A stretch of 27,849 bases of DNA from a virus, in IMG/VR virus record IMGVR_UViG_3300047483_000099, positions 1-27,849 of that record; one strand, written 5' to 3'. The notes under the pieces were generated by a model, which had not been told where the DNA came from, searched no databases, and saw only the letters and a list, made by a program, of their open reading frames with translations. Shown one piece after another: positions 15,066 through 23,083 of the stretch. How positions within the stretch are numbered: the first letter of the stretch is position 1; the number at the start of each line of letters is the position of its first letter. Both the position numbers and the translations under genes were made by a program.

Positions 15066-16028
15066 ATGGCATTTGTAGTATCTTCATTGGCTAACTATAC
15101 AGAAGAGAACGCTACGCAATTAGTAGCTTCATCTGTATTAGGTGCAAAAACAATCTCTTTGATCAAGGATCAAGGAAACGTTATGTTAGGCGTAAAGTCT
15201 GCTGAAACGGTTAATATCATGGACACTGACGCGTTCTTCCAAGATGGTTCATCTTGCGGATTCAACGCTTCTGGTACAACTACTTTCACTCAACGTACAT
15301 TGACGGTAGGTAAAATTAAGGTAAACGAAGCTTTATGTCCAAAAGACTTAGAAGCTAAGTATTTACAGAAGGCATTACCTGCTGGATCATCTTATGATTC
15401 AACGGTATTTGCTGCTGAATACTCACAACGTAAAGCTGACAAGATCGCTTCTCAATTAGAGATTGCAGTTTGGCAAGGTGATACTGCTTCAGCTAACGGA
15501 AACTTAAACAAGTTTGATGGTTTCGCTAAGTTAATCGCTGCTGCTTCTGCTTCAGTAATCCACGCTAACACTACTACTTACTACGGTACTCCTTTAGCTG
15601 CTTCTGCTGGTATCACTACTTCAAACGTGATCGCAGTTATCGATGCAGTTTACAAGGCTTTGCCTGCTGAGATCGTAGCTAAGGATGATGCAACTATCTT
15701 CGTAGGAATGGACGTATTCCGTACTTACACTATCGCATTGAAAAACGCGAATTTATTCGCTTACACTTTCGATGGTAAGGCAGATTCTGAAATGATGCTT
15801 CCAGGTACTACTATCAAAGTGGTAGCAGTTCAAGGTTTGAATGGAACTTCTAAGATCTATGGTGGTCGCGTTTCTAATATGTTCTACGGAACTGACTTAT
15901 TAGATGAGCAAGAGCGTTTCGAATTGTTCTTCGCTAAAGAAGCAGATCAAGTTCGCTTCGTAGCTGAGTTCAAGGCTGGCGTTCAAATCGCTTTCCCTGC
16001 TGAAATGGTAGATTTCATTTTAGCTTAA
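15066..16028 (+). CDS. Major capsid protein
   Basis: The 320-residue product starts directly behind the scaffold gene and has the layout of a Bacteroidetes siphophage capsid protein with the HK97 fold. It has a helix-rich N-terminus (GAKTISLIKDQGNVMLGVKSAETVNIM, in part), a central KADKIASQLEIAVWQGD segment and a beta-rich C-terminus (DQVRFVAEFKAGVQIAFPAEMVDF, in part). Codon use is more biased toward a few codons (GCT, ACT, TTA, AAC) than in neighbouring genes, as expected for the most abundant virion protein. An A-rich leader (AACAAACAAAAAG) precedes ATG. A hairpin lies 17 bases after the stop. Confidence 0.85.
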   Translation: MAFVVSSLANYTEENATQLVASSVLGAKTISLIKDQGNVMLGVKSAETVNIMDTDAFFQDGSSCGFNASGTTTFTQRTLTVGKIKVNEALCPKDLEAKYLQKALPAGSSYDSTVFAAEYSQRKADKIASQLEIAVWQGDTASANGNLNKFDGFAKLIAAASASVIHANTTTYYGTPLAASAGITTSNVIAVIDAVYKALPAEIVAKDDATIFVGMDVFRTYTIALKNANLFAYTFDGKADSEMMLPGTTIKVVAVQGLNGTSKIYGGRVSNMFYGTDLLDEQERFELFFAKEADQVRFVAEFKAGVQIAFPAEMVDFILA

Positions 16029-16045
16029 TTCTTACCAATAAGTTC

Positions 16046-16080
16046 GGGGAGCTTCCATTGGATTGGACTCCCCTAATTTT
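16046..16080 (+). terminator. Hairpin after the capsid gene, weak terminator or processing site
   Basis: GGGGAG (16046-16051) pairs with CTCCCC (16068-16073), and TCCA (16054-16057) pairs with TGGA (16064-16067) across a two-base bulge. TAATTTT follows. The T-tract is poor, so partial termination or RNA protection that raises capsid mRNA over downstream mRNA is more likely than full stop. Confidence 0.5.
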
Positions 16081-16101
16081 AACCTTTTAAATTTAAAAAT
16101 A

Positions 16102-16614
16102 ATGGCTTGCGCATTAACTCAAGGATATTCCTTAGATTGCAGAGATTCATTAGGCGGAATCACGGAAGTGTATTTCATTGAAAAAGGTAACGTATCTAGC
16201 ACGACTGAGGCGAGCGGTGTAATCACTGCGATCACTAAGGGAAGCGGTAAGGTTTTTAGAAAATATGAATTAGTTCCAGGAACTTCTTCTTTAACTGAGA
16301 ACATTAACGCTAACGTGCAAAACGGGACCGTATTCTACGCTCAAGAATTATCAATCATTCTTAACAAATTGCAAGCTAACACAAGAAACGAAATTCTTTT
16401 GTTAGCACAGAACACTTTGCTAGCGGTCGTAGGTGACAATAATGGCAAATACTGGTTCTTAGGTAAGGTCCACGGATTGAACCTATCAGGAGGTAACGGT
16501 GCAACTGGAACGGCTCAAGGAGATCGCTCTGGATACACTTTAACTTTCTCAGCTTCTGAGTCTTCTTTGGCTCCAGAAGTAGCTTCAAACATTATCGCAG
16601 GATTAACTGCATAA
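16102..16614 (+). CDS. Probable major tail (tube) protein
   Basis: This 170-residue protein starts MACALTQGYSLDCRDSLGG and carries VYFIEKGNV, KVFRKYELVPGTSSLTENI, and a C-terminal VVGDNNGKYWFLGKVHGL followed by RSGYTLTFSASE. I recognise this order from a family of abundant Bacteroidetes phage structural proteins; the tail-tube role is the best fit but is inferred. I use the ATG at 16102, because the longer frame from TTG at 16063 starts inside the capsid hairpin. A strong terminator follows 26 bases after the stop, so the unit scaffold-capsid-tube ends here. Codon use is biased like the capsid gene. Confidence 0.65.
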   Translation: MACALTQGYSLDCRDSLGGITEVYFIEKGNVSSTTEASGVITAITKGSGKVFRKYELVPGTSSLTENINANVQNGTVFYAQELSIILNKLQANTRNEILLLAQNTLLAVVGDNNGKYWFLGKVHGLNLSGGNGATGTAQGDRSGYTLTFSASESSLAPEVASNIIAGLTA

Positions 16615-16639
16615 TACGATAGTCGTTTGGTTAGACGGG

Positions 16640-16668
16640 GAGGAGGCTCATCGCCTCCTCTTTTTTTT
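16640..16668 (+). terminator. Strong rho-independent terminator
   Basis: GAGGAGGC (16640-16647) and GCCTCCTC (16653-16660) form a perfect 8-base-pair stem with the loop TCATC, followed by eight T. It closes the scaffold-capsid-tube unit. Confidence 0.9.
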
Positions 16669-16705
16669 GTTTAATAAAAAAATAATCCTTTGCTATTTAA
16701 TATCG

Positions 16706-17092
16706 ATGATTCACTTGACTAAAGGACAGACCGAAAAAGTTATTTTAACTCTGAAGGAAAAACAAACCCTATCGGGTGCAAATTTTCTATTCTATTTCAC
16801 GTCCAGAGTGACTGATCAAAACGTCGCTTTCGTAGTCCTTGGATCCAGCGATCTGTCTGGATTTAAGGACCGTTACAACGCGTTTAATATCGTAGTTAAT
16901 ACACACTTTGCAAACATGCCTAGTGGGGAGTTTAATTACTCGATCTATGAGCAAGCATCAAGCTCAAATTTAGATCCTGCTTTAGCTACTGGATTAGTAG
17001 AATCTGGACAGATGTCTTTAAAGAATTCGACTGAATTTGAATTCACCACATACAACCAAACGAATAACACTTACAAGGTTCGCGATATATGA
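16706..17092 (+). CDS. Small structural-operon protein (128 aa), function unknown
   Basis: The frame extends upstream to a TTG inside the terminator T-tract, so I choose the ATG at 16706. The 128-residue product opens MIHLTKGQTEKVILTLKEKQTL and has beta-forming stretches (NFLFYFTSRVTDQNVAFVVL, in part; EFNYSIYEQAS). The pattern of a small beta protein directly before the portal gene recurs in Bacteroidetes phages; I recall it as a hypothetical structural protein. It overlaps the portal start by 4 bases. A sequence TTTGCTATTTAATATC, possibly part of a promoter, ends one base before the ATG. Confidence 0.6.
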   Translation: MIHLTKGQTEKVILTLKEKQTLSGANFLFYFTSRVTDQNVAFVVLGSSDLSGFKDRYNAFNIVVNTHFANMPSGEFNYSIYEQASSSNLDPALATGLVESGQMSLKNSTEFEFTTYNQTNNTYKVRDI

Positions 17093-19065
17093 GCAATACC
17101 AATTTTTTAAATGTCCTAACCTTCGCAGAAGCAAGGCAGCCAGAATACATCGAGAAAAAAGGTGAAAATGGCGGTTACATTCAATTCGGAAAAAAGAATG
17201 ATTACCCAGATTACCTGGTGGAATTGTTTAATAAGTCTGCCAAGCACAACGCGATCGTAAAGAGCAAGGTAAATTACATCACTGGGAACGGATTTAAGCC
17301 AGTAGATGAGAATGATTTAGTAGCTCAGGAGTTTATTGACAAACCAAACCAGTTTGAATCCTTAAATGATATTCTAAAAAAGGTATCAACTGACGTCGAA
17401 TTATTCGGAGGTGCTTATCTTCAGGTTATCTGGAGCCAGGTAGCTGGACAAATTGCAGAGATCTATCACCTAGATTATACAAAAGTTCGCACAAACGAAG
17501 ACAATACACAATTCTGGTATAGTGAAAATTGGCAAGATAGTAAGTACAAGCGTGATATTTATAACGCTTTCAACGAAAAACTACCAGTAGGAACCCAGAT
17601 TTTGTACCTAAAAGAATACCGTCCTAACCTTTCGGCGTATTCTTTACCTGGTTATTTAGGTGCTTTGAACTACATCGAGTCAGACATCGAGGTTTCTAAG
17701 CACGTTTTAGGTAACGCGCAGACTGGATTTAGTGCTTCAAAGTTAATCACGCTTCCTAATGGTGAACCACAAGACGAAGAAAAACGCCAGGTAGAGCGCA
17801 AATTTACTGATCGTTTCTCTGGATCCGATGGCAAGAAGTTTATTCTATCCTTTGTGAACGATGCTTCAAGAAAGCCGATCATTGAGGACCTAGGAGCTTC
17901 TGACATTACGAAGGAAGATTTCCAGAATGTCGATAAGATCATCGAAAAAAATGTGTATGCTGGACACCAGATCACGTCTCCAGATTTATTTGGTATTGCA
18001 ACTCCTGGACAATTAGGATCACGCCAGCAAATGCGCGATTCTTATGAGATATTTAAAAACACTTATGTCAATGATAAGCAAATATATCAGGAACAAGTAT
18101 TCAGTCTACTTGCCAAACTACGCGGTGCTATCGATGGGCTACAAATAATCCCAGTCGAGCCGATCGGCATGGAGTTCTCTGAGGCTACGATCGCGCAAAA
18201 CCTAACTAAGGATGAGATTCGTGAAAAACTTGGAGCTCCTAAGTTAGAAGCTAAGACTTCTGGAACTTCTCAGGATGTGATCGACGCGATCAATAGCTTG
18301 TCTCCTTTAGTAGCGAACAAGGTTCTTGAGTCAATGACTCCGAATGAGGTCCGTGCTTTAGTAGGATTGAAAGATGAGCAAGGCGGTTCTTCTTTAGATA
18401 CTGCACCAGTGCAAGCAGGCGCTTTTAAGTTTAGCGAAGACGATGTGATCTCGATCTTTGATCAGTTTGGAGAAAGCAAATCTAATTACTCGATATTTCG
18501 ATCAAGAGACACGTTCTCTGACTTACCTAATGACTTAGAAGAGTCGCTTAATTTGGACTTCGCTACACAAGAATTAACGCGTTTAGAAGCGAATGTCTTG
18601 GACTTAATCCAGAAGGATAAGAGAATCACTCCAGAGATCATCGCTGGGACCGTAAAAACGGATCTAGGGATCATTAATAAAATCATGGATAGCTTGGAAG
18701 AGCGCGGATTGATCAAGTCCACAAATGTAAAAGGAACCGTCGAGAGAATCTTGACTTCTCCCCTATCTGAGATCACTGACACTAAGCCATCAACAAAGAG
18801 CTTCATGGTCCGTTATTCTTATGAGTGGAGATCATCGATCCCAGTAGCTCAGAGAAATTCTGCTGATCATCCATCGCGTCAATTCTGTGCGCGCTTGATG
18901 CAACTAGATAAACTTTATACCAGGGCAGAGATCGAAGCGATCAGTTTACGCCTGGGTTATTCAGTGTTTGATCGCAGAGGTGGCTGGTGGACAATGCCAG
19001 ACGGAGAACATTCTCCTTCTTGCCGTCACGTCTGGGCTTCTCAAGTGGTAATAAAAAAAGACTAA
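17089..19065 (+). CDS. Portal protein with winged-helix and CRHVW-type C-terminal extensions
   Basis: The first 380 or so of 658 residues fit a phage portal protein: KHNAIVKSKVNYITGNGFKP (about residues 51-70), DVELFGGAYLQVIW, DYTKVRTNED, and DLFGIATPGQLGSRQQM (about 300-316), which recalls the portal clip/crown region. A second part (about 496-555, LTRLEANVLDLIQKDKRI, IINKIMDSLEERGLI) has the layout of a winged-helix DNA-binding fold. The final 88 residues (from about 571) carry HPSRQFCARLMQLDKLYT, GYSVFDRRGGWW and SPSCRHVW, a tail seen in Bacteroidetes phage portals that resembles minor-head modules. It forms the dodecameric DNA gate of the head. In most siphophages it lies next to the terminase, but here it lies 12.5 kb away, behind the capsid gene. 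Confidence 0.85.
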   Translation: MSNTNFLNVLTFAEARQPEYIEKKGENGGYIQFGKKNDYPDYLVELFNKSAKHNAIVKSKVNYITGNGFKPVDENDLVAQEFIDKPNQFESLNDILKKVSTDVELFGGAYLQVIWSQVAGQIAEIYHLDYTKVRTNEDNTQFWYSENWQDSKYKRDIYNAFNEKLPVGTQILYLKEYRPNLSAYSLPGYLGALNYIESDIEVSKHVLGNAQTGFSASKLITLPNGEPQDEEKRQVERKFTDRFSGSDGKKFILSFVNDASRKPIIEDLGASDITKEDFQNVDKIIEKNVYAGHQITSPDLFGIATPGQLGSRQQMRDSYEIFKNTYVNDKQIYQEQVFSLLAKLRGAIDGLQIIPVEPIGMEFSEATIAQNLTKDEIREKLGAPKLEAKTSGTSQDVIDAINSLSPLVANKVLESMTPNEVRALVGLKDEQGGSSLDTAPVQAGAFKFSEDDVISIFDQFGESKSNYSIFRSRDTFSDLPNDLEESLNLDFATQELTRLEANVLDLIQKDKRITPEIIAGTVKTDLGIINKIMDSLEERGLIKSTNVKGTVERILTSPLSEITDTKPSTKSFMVRYSYEWRSSIPVAQRNSADHPSRQFCARLMQLDKLYTRAEIEAISLRLGYSVFDRRGGWWTMPDGEHSPSCRHVWASQVVIKKD

Positions 19066-19068
19066 GGA

Positions 19069-19650
19069 ATGAAAAATATCTGCTTTATAAACGTAAACAC
19101 GATCAAGGAAAGATCAGCTCTTCATTCTAATGTAGATGATAAACTTATTTTGCCAGAAGTTCTTGCGGCGCAGGACATGTACATCTTGCCTGCTTTAGGG
19201 ACGGCTTTGTACAATCGCCTTCAGGACGGTATTGATAATAATAACCTAACGACTGACGAGGTGGACTTACTAGATAATTTCATCACTAACGCCTTAGTTT
19301 ATTACACGCTATCTGAGCTTCCAGTGGGATTGTCATATCAATTCTACAATAAAGGATTAGTTCGCAAGACCAGCGATAACACAGACACGCCAAACATGCA
19401 GGATCTGATCGATGTCGCTAACAGATATCGTACACGCGCTGAGTTTTACACACAGAGATTGATTAAGCACCTTAAGCAGGTATCTTCTACGTCTGACAAG
19501 TTCCAAGAATATGTCAACTACGGATCAGGTGTGGATATTGTAAAGCCAGAGCGTGACGCTTACCAGGCTTCAATCTGGTTAGGCGATCCTTATGAGTGTA
19601 AGCCTATGAGTTTCGAAGAAAGATACCAGGGCGAAAATGGTCTCTGCTAA
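19069..19650 (+). CDS. Head-tail adaptor-type protein (DUF6712-like)
   Basis: This 193-residue protein follows the portal by 3 bases. It is helical, with VDDKLILPEVLAAQDMYILPALGTALYNRL (about residues 22-51, in part LPEVLAAQDMYILPALG) and a C-terminal QEYVNYGSGVDIVKPERDAY. I recognise this as the family that fills the head-tail adaptor position in Bacteroidetes phages (I recall it as DUF6712; not verified). It would bind below the portal ring and link it to the tail. Start is the first ATG after the portal stop, and no other choice is sensible. Confidence 0.65.
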   Translation: MKNICFINVNTIKERSALHSNVDDKLILPEVLAAQDMYILPALGTALYNRLQDGIDNNNLTTDEVDLLDNFITNALVYYTLSELPVGLSYQFYNKGLVRKTSDNTDTPNMQDLIDVANRYRTRAEFYTQRLIKHLKQVSSTSDKFQEYVNYGSGVDIVKPERDAYQASIWLGDPYECKPMSFEERYQGENGLC

Positions 19651-19661
19651 AAAATAAAAAG

Positions 19662-19775
19662 ATGCCGAAAGCGTATAGCACAAAAAACATTAAAAAACTC
19701 CAGGTTTACCTGGCTTCCCAAACAAATGGCAATCAAGCAACTGACATTAAATCAAACAATCAAACTAATAAGTGA
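19662..19775 (+). CDS. Possible 37-residue basic peptide overlapping the neck gene
   Basis: An ATG behind an A-rich leader opens a 37-codon frame (MPKAYSTKNIKKLQVYL at the start) that fills the gap after the adaptor gene and overlaps the next gene by 50 bases. The first half reads as plausible protein. The second half is Asn/Thr/Gln-rich and lies in the overlap, so it may be a shadow. Support is weak. Confidence 0.25.
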   Translation: MPKAYSTKNIKKLQVYLASQTNGNQATDIKSNNQTNK

Positions 19776-20181
19776 TTTAGGCTTAGCACATGAGCAGATA
19801 AACACGGTTTACTTTGGTGATGTATGGGAGTTTTTAAAGACTGACAATATCTATCCAGCGATGTTCTTTTCATTGACTGGATCGTCGATCTCTGGCAAAT
19901 CATTGAACCTAGATTTCTCTTTGTTCTTCCTGGATCGTCAATTACAAGACGAGTCAAATGAGAATGAGGTCCTTTCTGATCAGTTATTGATCGCGCAGGA
20001 TATCATCTCAATGATGAGATATCCAAAGTTTGACTGGGAGATCGGTGATCAGGTATCGCTTGAGTTTTTCACAGAGAAAGAAGAAGACTATTTAGCAGGA
20101 GTGAAGGCAGATGTAAGCGTTTCATTCCCAATGTTATCAGACAGATGTCAAGTTCCAACAGATTTTAATTATCCTAACTAA
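19726..20181 (+). CDS. Neck or tail-terminator protein
   Basis: The 151-residue product begins MAIKQLTLNQTIKLISDLGLAHEQI and continues YFGDVWEFLKTDNIYPAMFFSL, patterns I associate with a small tail-terminator or connector protein in Bacteroidetes phages and prophages. It would close the tail end or join it to the neck. Its position after the adaptor and before the tail fibre agrees. The stop shares a TAATG junction with the fibre gene, implying coupled translation. No enzymatic motif or membrane segment is present. The exact role within the neck is inferred. Confidence 0.6.
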   Translation: MAIKQLTLNQTIKLISDLGLAHEQINTVYFGDVWEFLKTDNIYPAMFFSLTGSSISGKSLNLDFSLFFLDRQLQDESNENEVLSDQLLIAQDIISMMRYPKFDWEIGDQVSLEFFTEKEEDYLAGVKADVSVSFPMLSDRCQVPTDFNYPN

Positions 20182-22229
20182 TGGCAAATAAAAAAGTAAG
20201 TCAATTAACCAGCAAGCCCTCAGTTCTTACGACTGATTTATTCCCGATCGCTGATCCTTCAACTGGTCAGCTATTCAAGACTACTATTTCGGATCTAGGC
20301 ACTGCCATAGGTTCGGGGGTTAGTTCGGTTAATAGCTTAGTGGGTGCAGTGGTTTTAGATACTGACGATATCCAGGAGCTAGTAAGTCCTACTAATAAAT
20401 GGTTTACAGATACCAGGGCGAGAGCGGCGCTCTCTGCTTCGTCTCCTTTGACTTATAATTCTGGAACTGGCGCCTTTGGTATTCAAGTGGCTACGGGTTC
20501 TCAGAATGGATATCTAAGCTCTGCGGACTGGACAACTTTTAATTCTAAACAAGCGGCGCTTTCTGGAACTGGTTTCGTTAAATCTACGGGAGGCACTATC
20601 TCTTACGATACAAATACTTATTTAACTACCAGCGCCGCGGCTTCGACTTACCTAGCTTTAGGCGGGGGAACATTAACTGGAACTTTAATAGGAACTAGAG
20701 CAGAATTTACAACTTCAACCTTAGTTGATGGGGTGCTAGTAAATAACGGCTCAGGTAGAGGTATTCGAGTAAATAACTCAGGTGCAGGTTACGGTATTAT
20801 AATAAATAACGAAACCGCTTCTAGTGCTATTCCTTTCTTGATTCAAAAGAACGGAACTAATAAAATTAGTTTTACTGATGCTGGCGGAGCAACTTATAGC
20901 GATAGGATTAATACACCTACTTTATACGCTACTGGTTCAAGCTCTGAATCTGCTATTACTATTAATCAGAATAGTGGATATCACGCTTTAAGCATTACTC
21001 AATCGGGTGTAGGTAATGCTATTTATGCGACTGGTGCGGTTACAATTACTGGCACCACATACGTAGGCGGTCAGCTTACTTTAGGTTCTACTATTAGCAA
21101 TTTATCGGGTTATACTTACACGCTACCTAGTGCAACTGGTACCCTTGCCTTAACTTCTGATTTATCCTCTTACCTACCTTTAAGCGGAGGCACATTAACT
21201 GGAGCTTTAAGCGGTACGAGTGCAACGTTTAGCGGAAATCTAAATCAAAACGCACCTATATTTATAGATAATTCAAATCACGAATTAGCATCATTTTCTA
21301 ATAATAATTTACAATTATTTTTTAGTTCAATTTATGATGGCACTAATATCATTGCAAAAAGTGGGGCAGGTGGTAGATTAATAATGAACGGTGGAGCGTT
21401 TACCTTTCAAACTTTTGGAGGTGCTACAATTGGCAATGTAGTAACACCAATACAAAGATTTAATATTGCAAATGATGGGGCCGCCACGTTTTCGAGTAGT
21501 GTTACGGCAACAAGCGGAATTCTTAGTGGGAATTTATTTATGCAAGCAGCAGCTGGCATTGGTACATTTATAACTTTTAAGAATGATAGTAATACAGATG
21601 GGTTTGATATTGGTCATTTAAACGGAGGCGGAGCAGGTGCATATATATATCAAAGAGCAAATCAACCGATAATAATTGGTACTAATAATGCCGAACGTAT
21701 GCGAATCACCTCCTCTGGCAACGTAGGAATCGGCACGACGGCGCCAGATAGAGACCCAAGCGGAACTCGTTCTTTAGCAATATCAGGTGGAGGTTCTTTG
21801 GCTGCATCTTTAGATTTATATGGTAACGGAGGCAGAAATTATGCGATTTTTACTGGAGGTGCAGGAGCTTTAGGATTTTTTGATTTAACCGCTGGCTCCG
21901 AACGTATGCGAATCACGAGCGCAGGAAGCGTTTTAGTAGGTACAACAAGCGATAACGGAGCTGGGAAATTGCAAGTAGATGGCTTAATAGTAGGTTCTAC
22001 TTTTGCTGCAAGTCAAACCCTTACCGTTAACGCTAACAATGAAAAAAAATCTGGTATGTATAGATGGAATGATTCATCTACTAATTTACCAGAAGCTGGG
22101 TTTTTTAGTGTAGTTATTTATGGTAATTGTGATAATGTTGTAGCTCAAATGGCTACGCATTTTCAAAATGCTAACACATATGTAAGAGCATTTAATACAT
22201 CTTGGACTGCTTGGAGGAGAATTATTTAA
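20181..22229 (+). CDS. Tail fibre / receptor-binding protein
   Basis: The 682-residue protein has the repetitive, Gly/Ser/Thr-rich composition of a trimeric phage fibre. Its N-terminus (KKVSQLTSKPSVLTTDLFPIAD, in part) is a virion-attachment head found on many fibres. Two LxGGTLTG repeats lie at 158-167 and 332-341. Two ERMRITSxGxVxxGTT repeats at 505-520 and 574-589 are typical of fibres ending in an S74 chaperone. It instead ends in NTSWTAWRRII, a tip like that of knob-ended fibres. The coding DNA contains no GATC after 20295 and becomes A/T-richer after about 21240, suggesting the tip was acquired separately. It probably determines host receptor choice. Confidence 0.8.
   Translation: MANKKVSQLTSKPSVLTTDLFPIADPSTGQLFKTTISDLGTAIGSGVSSVNSLVGAVVLDTDDIQELVSPTNKWFTDTRARAALSASSPLTYNSGTGAFGIQVATGSQNGYLSSADWTTFNSKQAALSGTGFVKSTGGTISYDTNTYLTTSAAASTYLALGGGTLTGTLIGTRAEFTTSTLVDGVLVNNGSGRGIRVNNSGAGYGIIINNETASSAIPFLIQKNGTNKISFTDAGGATYSDRINTPTLYATGSSSESAITINQNSGYHALSITQSGVGNAIYATGAVTITGTTYVGGQLTLGSTISNLSGYTYTLPSATGTLALTSDLSSYLPLSGGTLTGALSGTSATFSGNLNQNAPIFIDNSNHELASFSNNNLQLFFSSIYDGTNIIAKSGAGGRLIMNGGAFTFQTFGGATIGNVVTPIQRFNIANDGAATFSSSVTATSGILSGNLFMQAAAGIGTFITFKNDSNTDGFDIGHLNGGGAGAYIYQRANQPIIIGTNNAERMRITSSGNVGIGTTAPDRDPSGTRSLAISGGGSLAASLDLYGNGGRNYAIFTGGAGALGFFDLTAGSERMRITSAGSVLVGTTSDNGAGKLQVDGLIVGSTFAASQTLTVNANNEKKSGMYRWNDSSTNLPEAGFFSVVIYGNCDNVVAQMATHFQNANTYVRAFNTSWTAWRRII
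21691..21709 (+). repeat. 19-base direct repeat inside the fibre gene
   Basis: ccgaacgtatgcgaatcac occurs exactly at 21691-21709 and again at 21898-21916. Both copies encode the ERMRIT core of the two fibre repeats. Identical DNA, rather than only identical protein, suggests recent duplication or repeated gene conversion. It could support recombination between fibre segments. Confidence 0.85.
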
Positions 22230-22493
22230 TACAAGTTACGAAGGATTTTTAAATTTAAATACAAAGACCAAACGCACGACGATTTTAATATAGGTATAAT
22301 TGCTCAACAAGTAGAATCCGTAGCTCCTGAATTTGTGGATGTAGATGGATGGGAAAAAGAAAACAGTTATGAAACTCCTTTAAAATCAATTTATACGGCT
22401 GACCTTTATCACGCTTCAATAGGAGTACTTAAAGAGGCAATGACTAAAATTGAGGCTTTAGAGGCTAAGATTAAAACTTTAGAAAACAAATAA
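22230..22493 (+). pseudogene. Remnant of a peptidase S74 fibre chaperone domain
   Basis: Directly after the fibre stop codon, and in the same reading frame, 87 codons encode the C-terminal part of an S74 intramolecular chaperone: FKYKDQTHDDFNIGIIAQQVE, VAPEFVD, PLKSIYTADLYHASIGVLKE and a coiled coil (KIEALEAKIKTLENK). The start of such domains, with the Ser-Asp self-cleavage site and the KxxI motif, is missing, and there is no good start codon. The domain cannot work as it stands. The likely history is replacement of the fibre tip by the AWRRI-type ending, which left the old chaperone end behind. Confidence 0.8.
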
Positions 22494-22494
22494 T

Positions 22495-22677
22495 ATGGCA
22501 AACTTTAAAAAGTATCCCAGTTTATTTTTGGCTTTGATAGCTTGTTTTAATTTAGGAGCTTATACTGCTTTGACAATAAAACATAATGAGCAAATAGACT
22601 TATATAGATGGATTCTAACTAGCTTATTTGGTTTAATGTTTTTAACAACTTTTTTAATAGAAAATAACAAAAAATAA
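22495..22677 (+). CDS. Small two-helix membrane protein
   Basis: The 60-residue product has two hydrophobic helices, about residues 9-27 (SLFLALIACFNLGAYTAL) and 38-54 (RWILTSLFGLMFLTTF), joined by a short polar loop, with a basic C-terminus (NNKK). A holin is possible from size and topology. However, it lies about 1.1 kb upstream of the lysozyme and inside the fibre module, so that role is only a guess. The DNA is notably A/T-rich. Its ATG follows the stop of the S74 remnant by one base. Confidence 0.55.
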   Translation: MANFKKYPSLFLALIACFNLGAYTALTIKHNEQIDLYRWILTSLFGLMFLTTFLIENNKK

Positions 22678-22678
22678 T

Positions 22679-23038
22679 ATGGCATTTTCATTCATTATTT
22701 CACAGCTAGACTCTATCCCTTCACTTGATGGAATGGAAAAAGTAATTAGCGTAATTCATTGGAGAGCGCAGAAAGTATTTGAATATATTCCAAATCCTTT
22801 AAATAAAATTAAAGAGACTGGAATAGTAGACACTTACGGAGCTTTAAGCGTTCCAGCTCCACACGAAGCGAGCTTCACTCCTTACGATGAGGTTACGAAA
22901 GAAATGGTAGAAGGCTGGCTAGAAGATTCACTAGATTGCGAGGCAATCGAGGCGAATTTGGATAGTCAGATTCAGAACTTTTTGAATCCGCCAGTAGTGG
23001 CTTATCCTTTGCCGTGGAGCAATCCTAAAAACATTTAG
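22679..23038 (+). CDS. Fibre-accessory-type conserved hypothetical protein (119 aa)
   Basis: The 119-residue protein has FSFIISQLDSIPSLDGMEKVISVIHWR (about residues 3-29, in part ISQLDSIPSLDGM and VISVIHWRA), then SFTPYDEVTKEMVEGWLEDSL and a C-terminal VAYPLPWSNP. I recognise this layout from small proteins found near tail fibres in many phages, including marine phages (I recall a DUF7936-like name, unverified). No function is established; a virion-decorating or fibre-associated role is inferred. It sits within the GATC-free segment. Confidence 0.6.
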   Translation: MAFSFIISQLDSIPSLDGMEKVISVIHWRAQKVFEYIPNPLNKIKETGIVDTYGALSVPAPHEASFTPYDEVTKEMVEGWLEDSLDCEAIEANLDSQIQNFLNPPVVAYPLPWSNPKNI

Positions 23039-23083
23039 CACTTTTGCTATATATTATCAGAATTAATTTAAACAAACCAAACG

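Noticed and set aside
16063-16101. Upstream TTG start for the tail-tube protein
   Set aside because: It lies inside the hairpin after the capsid gene; the ATG at 16102 has a normal A-rich leader and the expected family N-terminus.
17670-17975. Minus-strand frame opposite the portal gene
   Set aside because: Antisense shadow; portal motifs on the plus strand are clear throughout.
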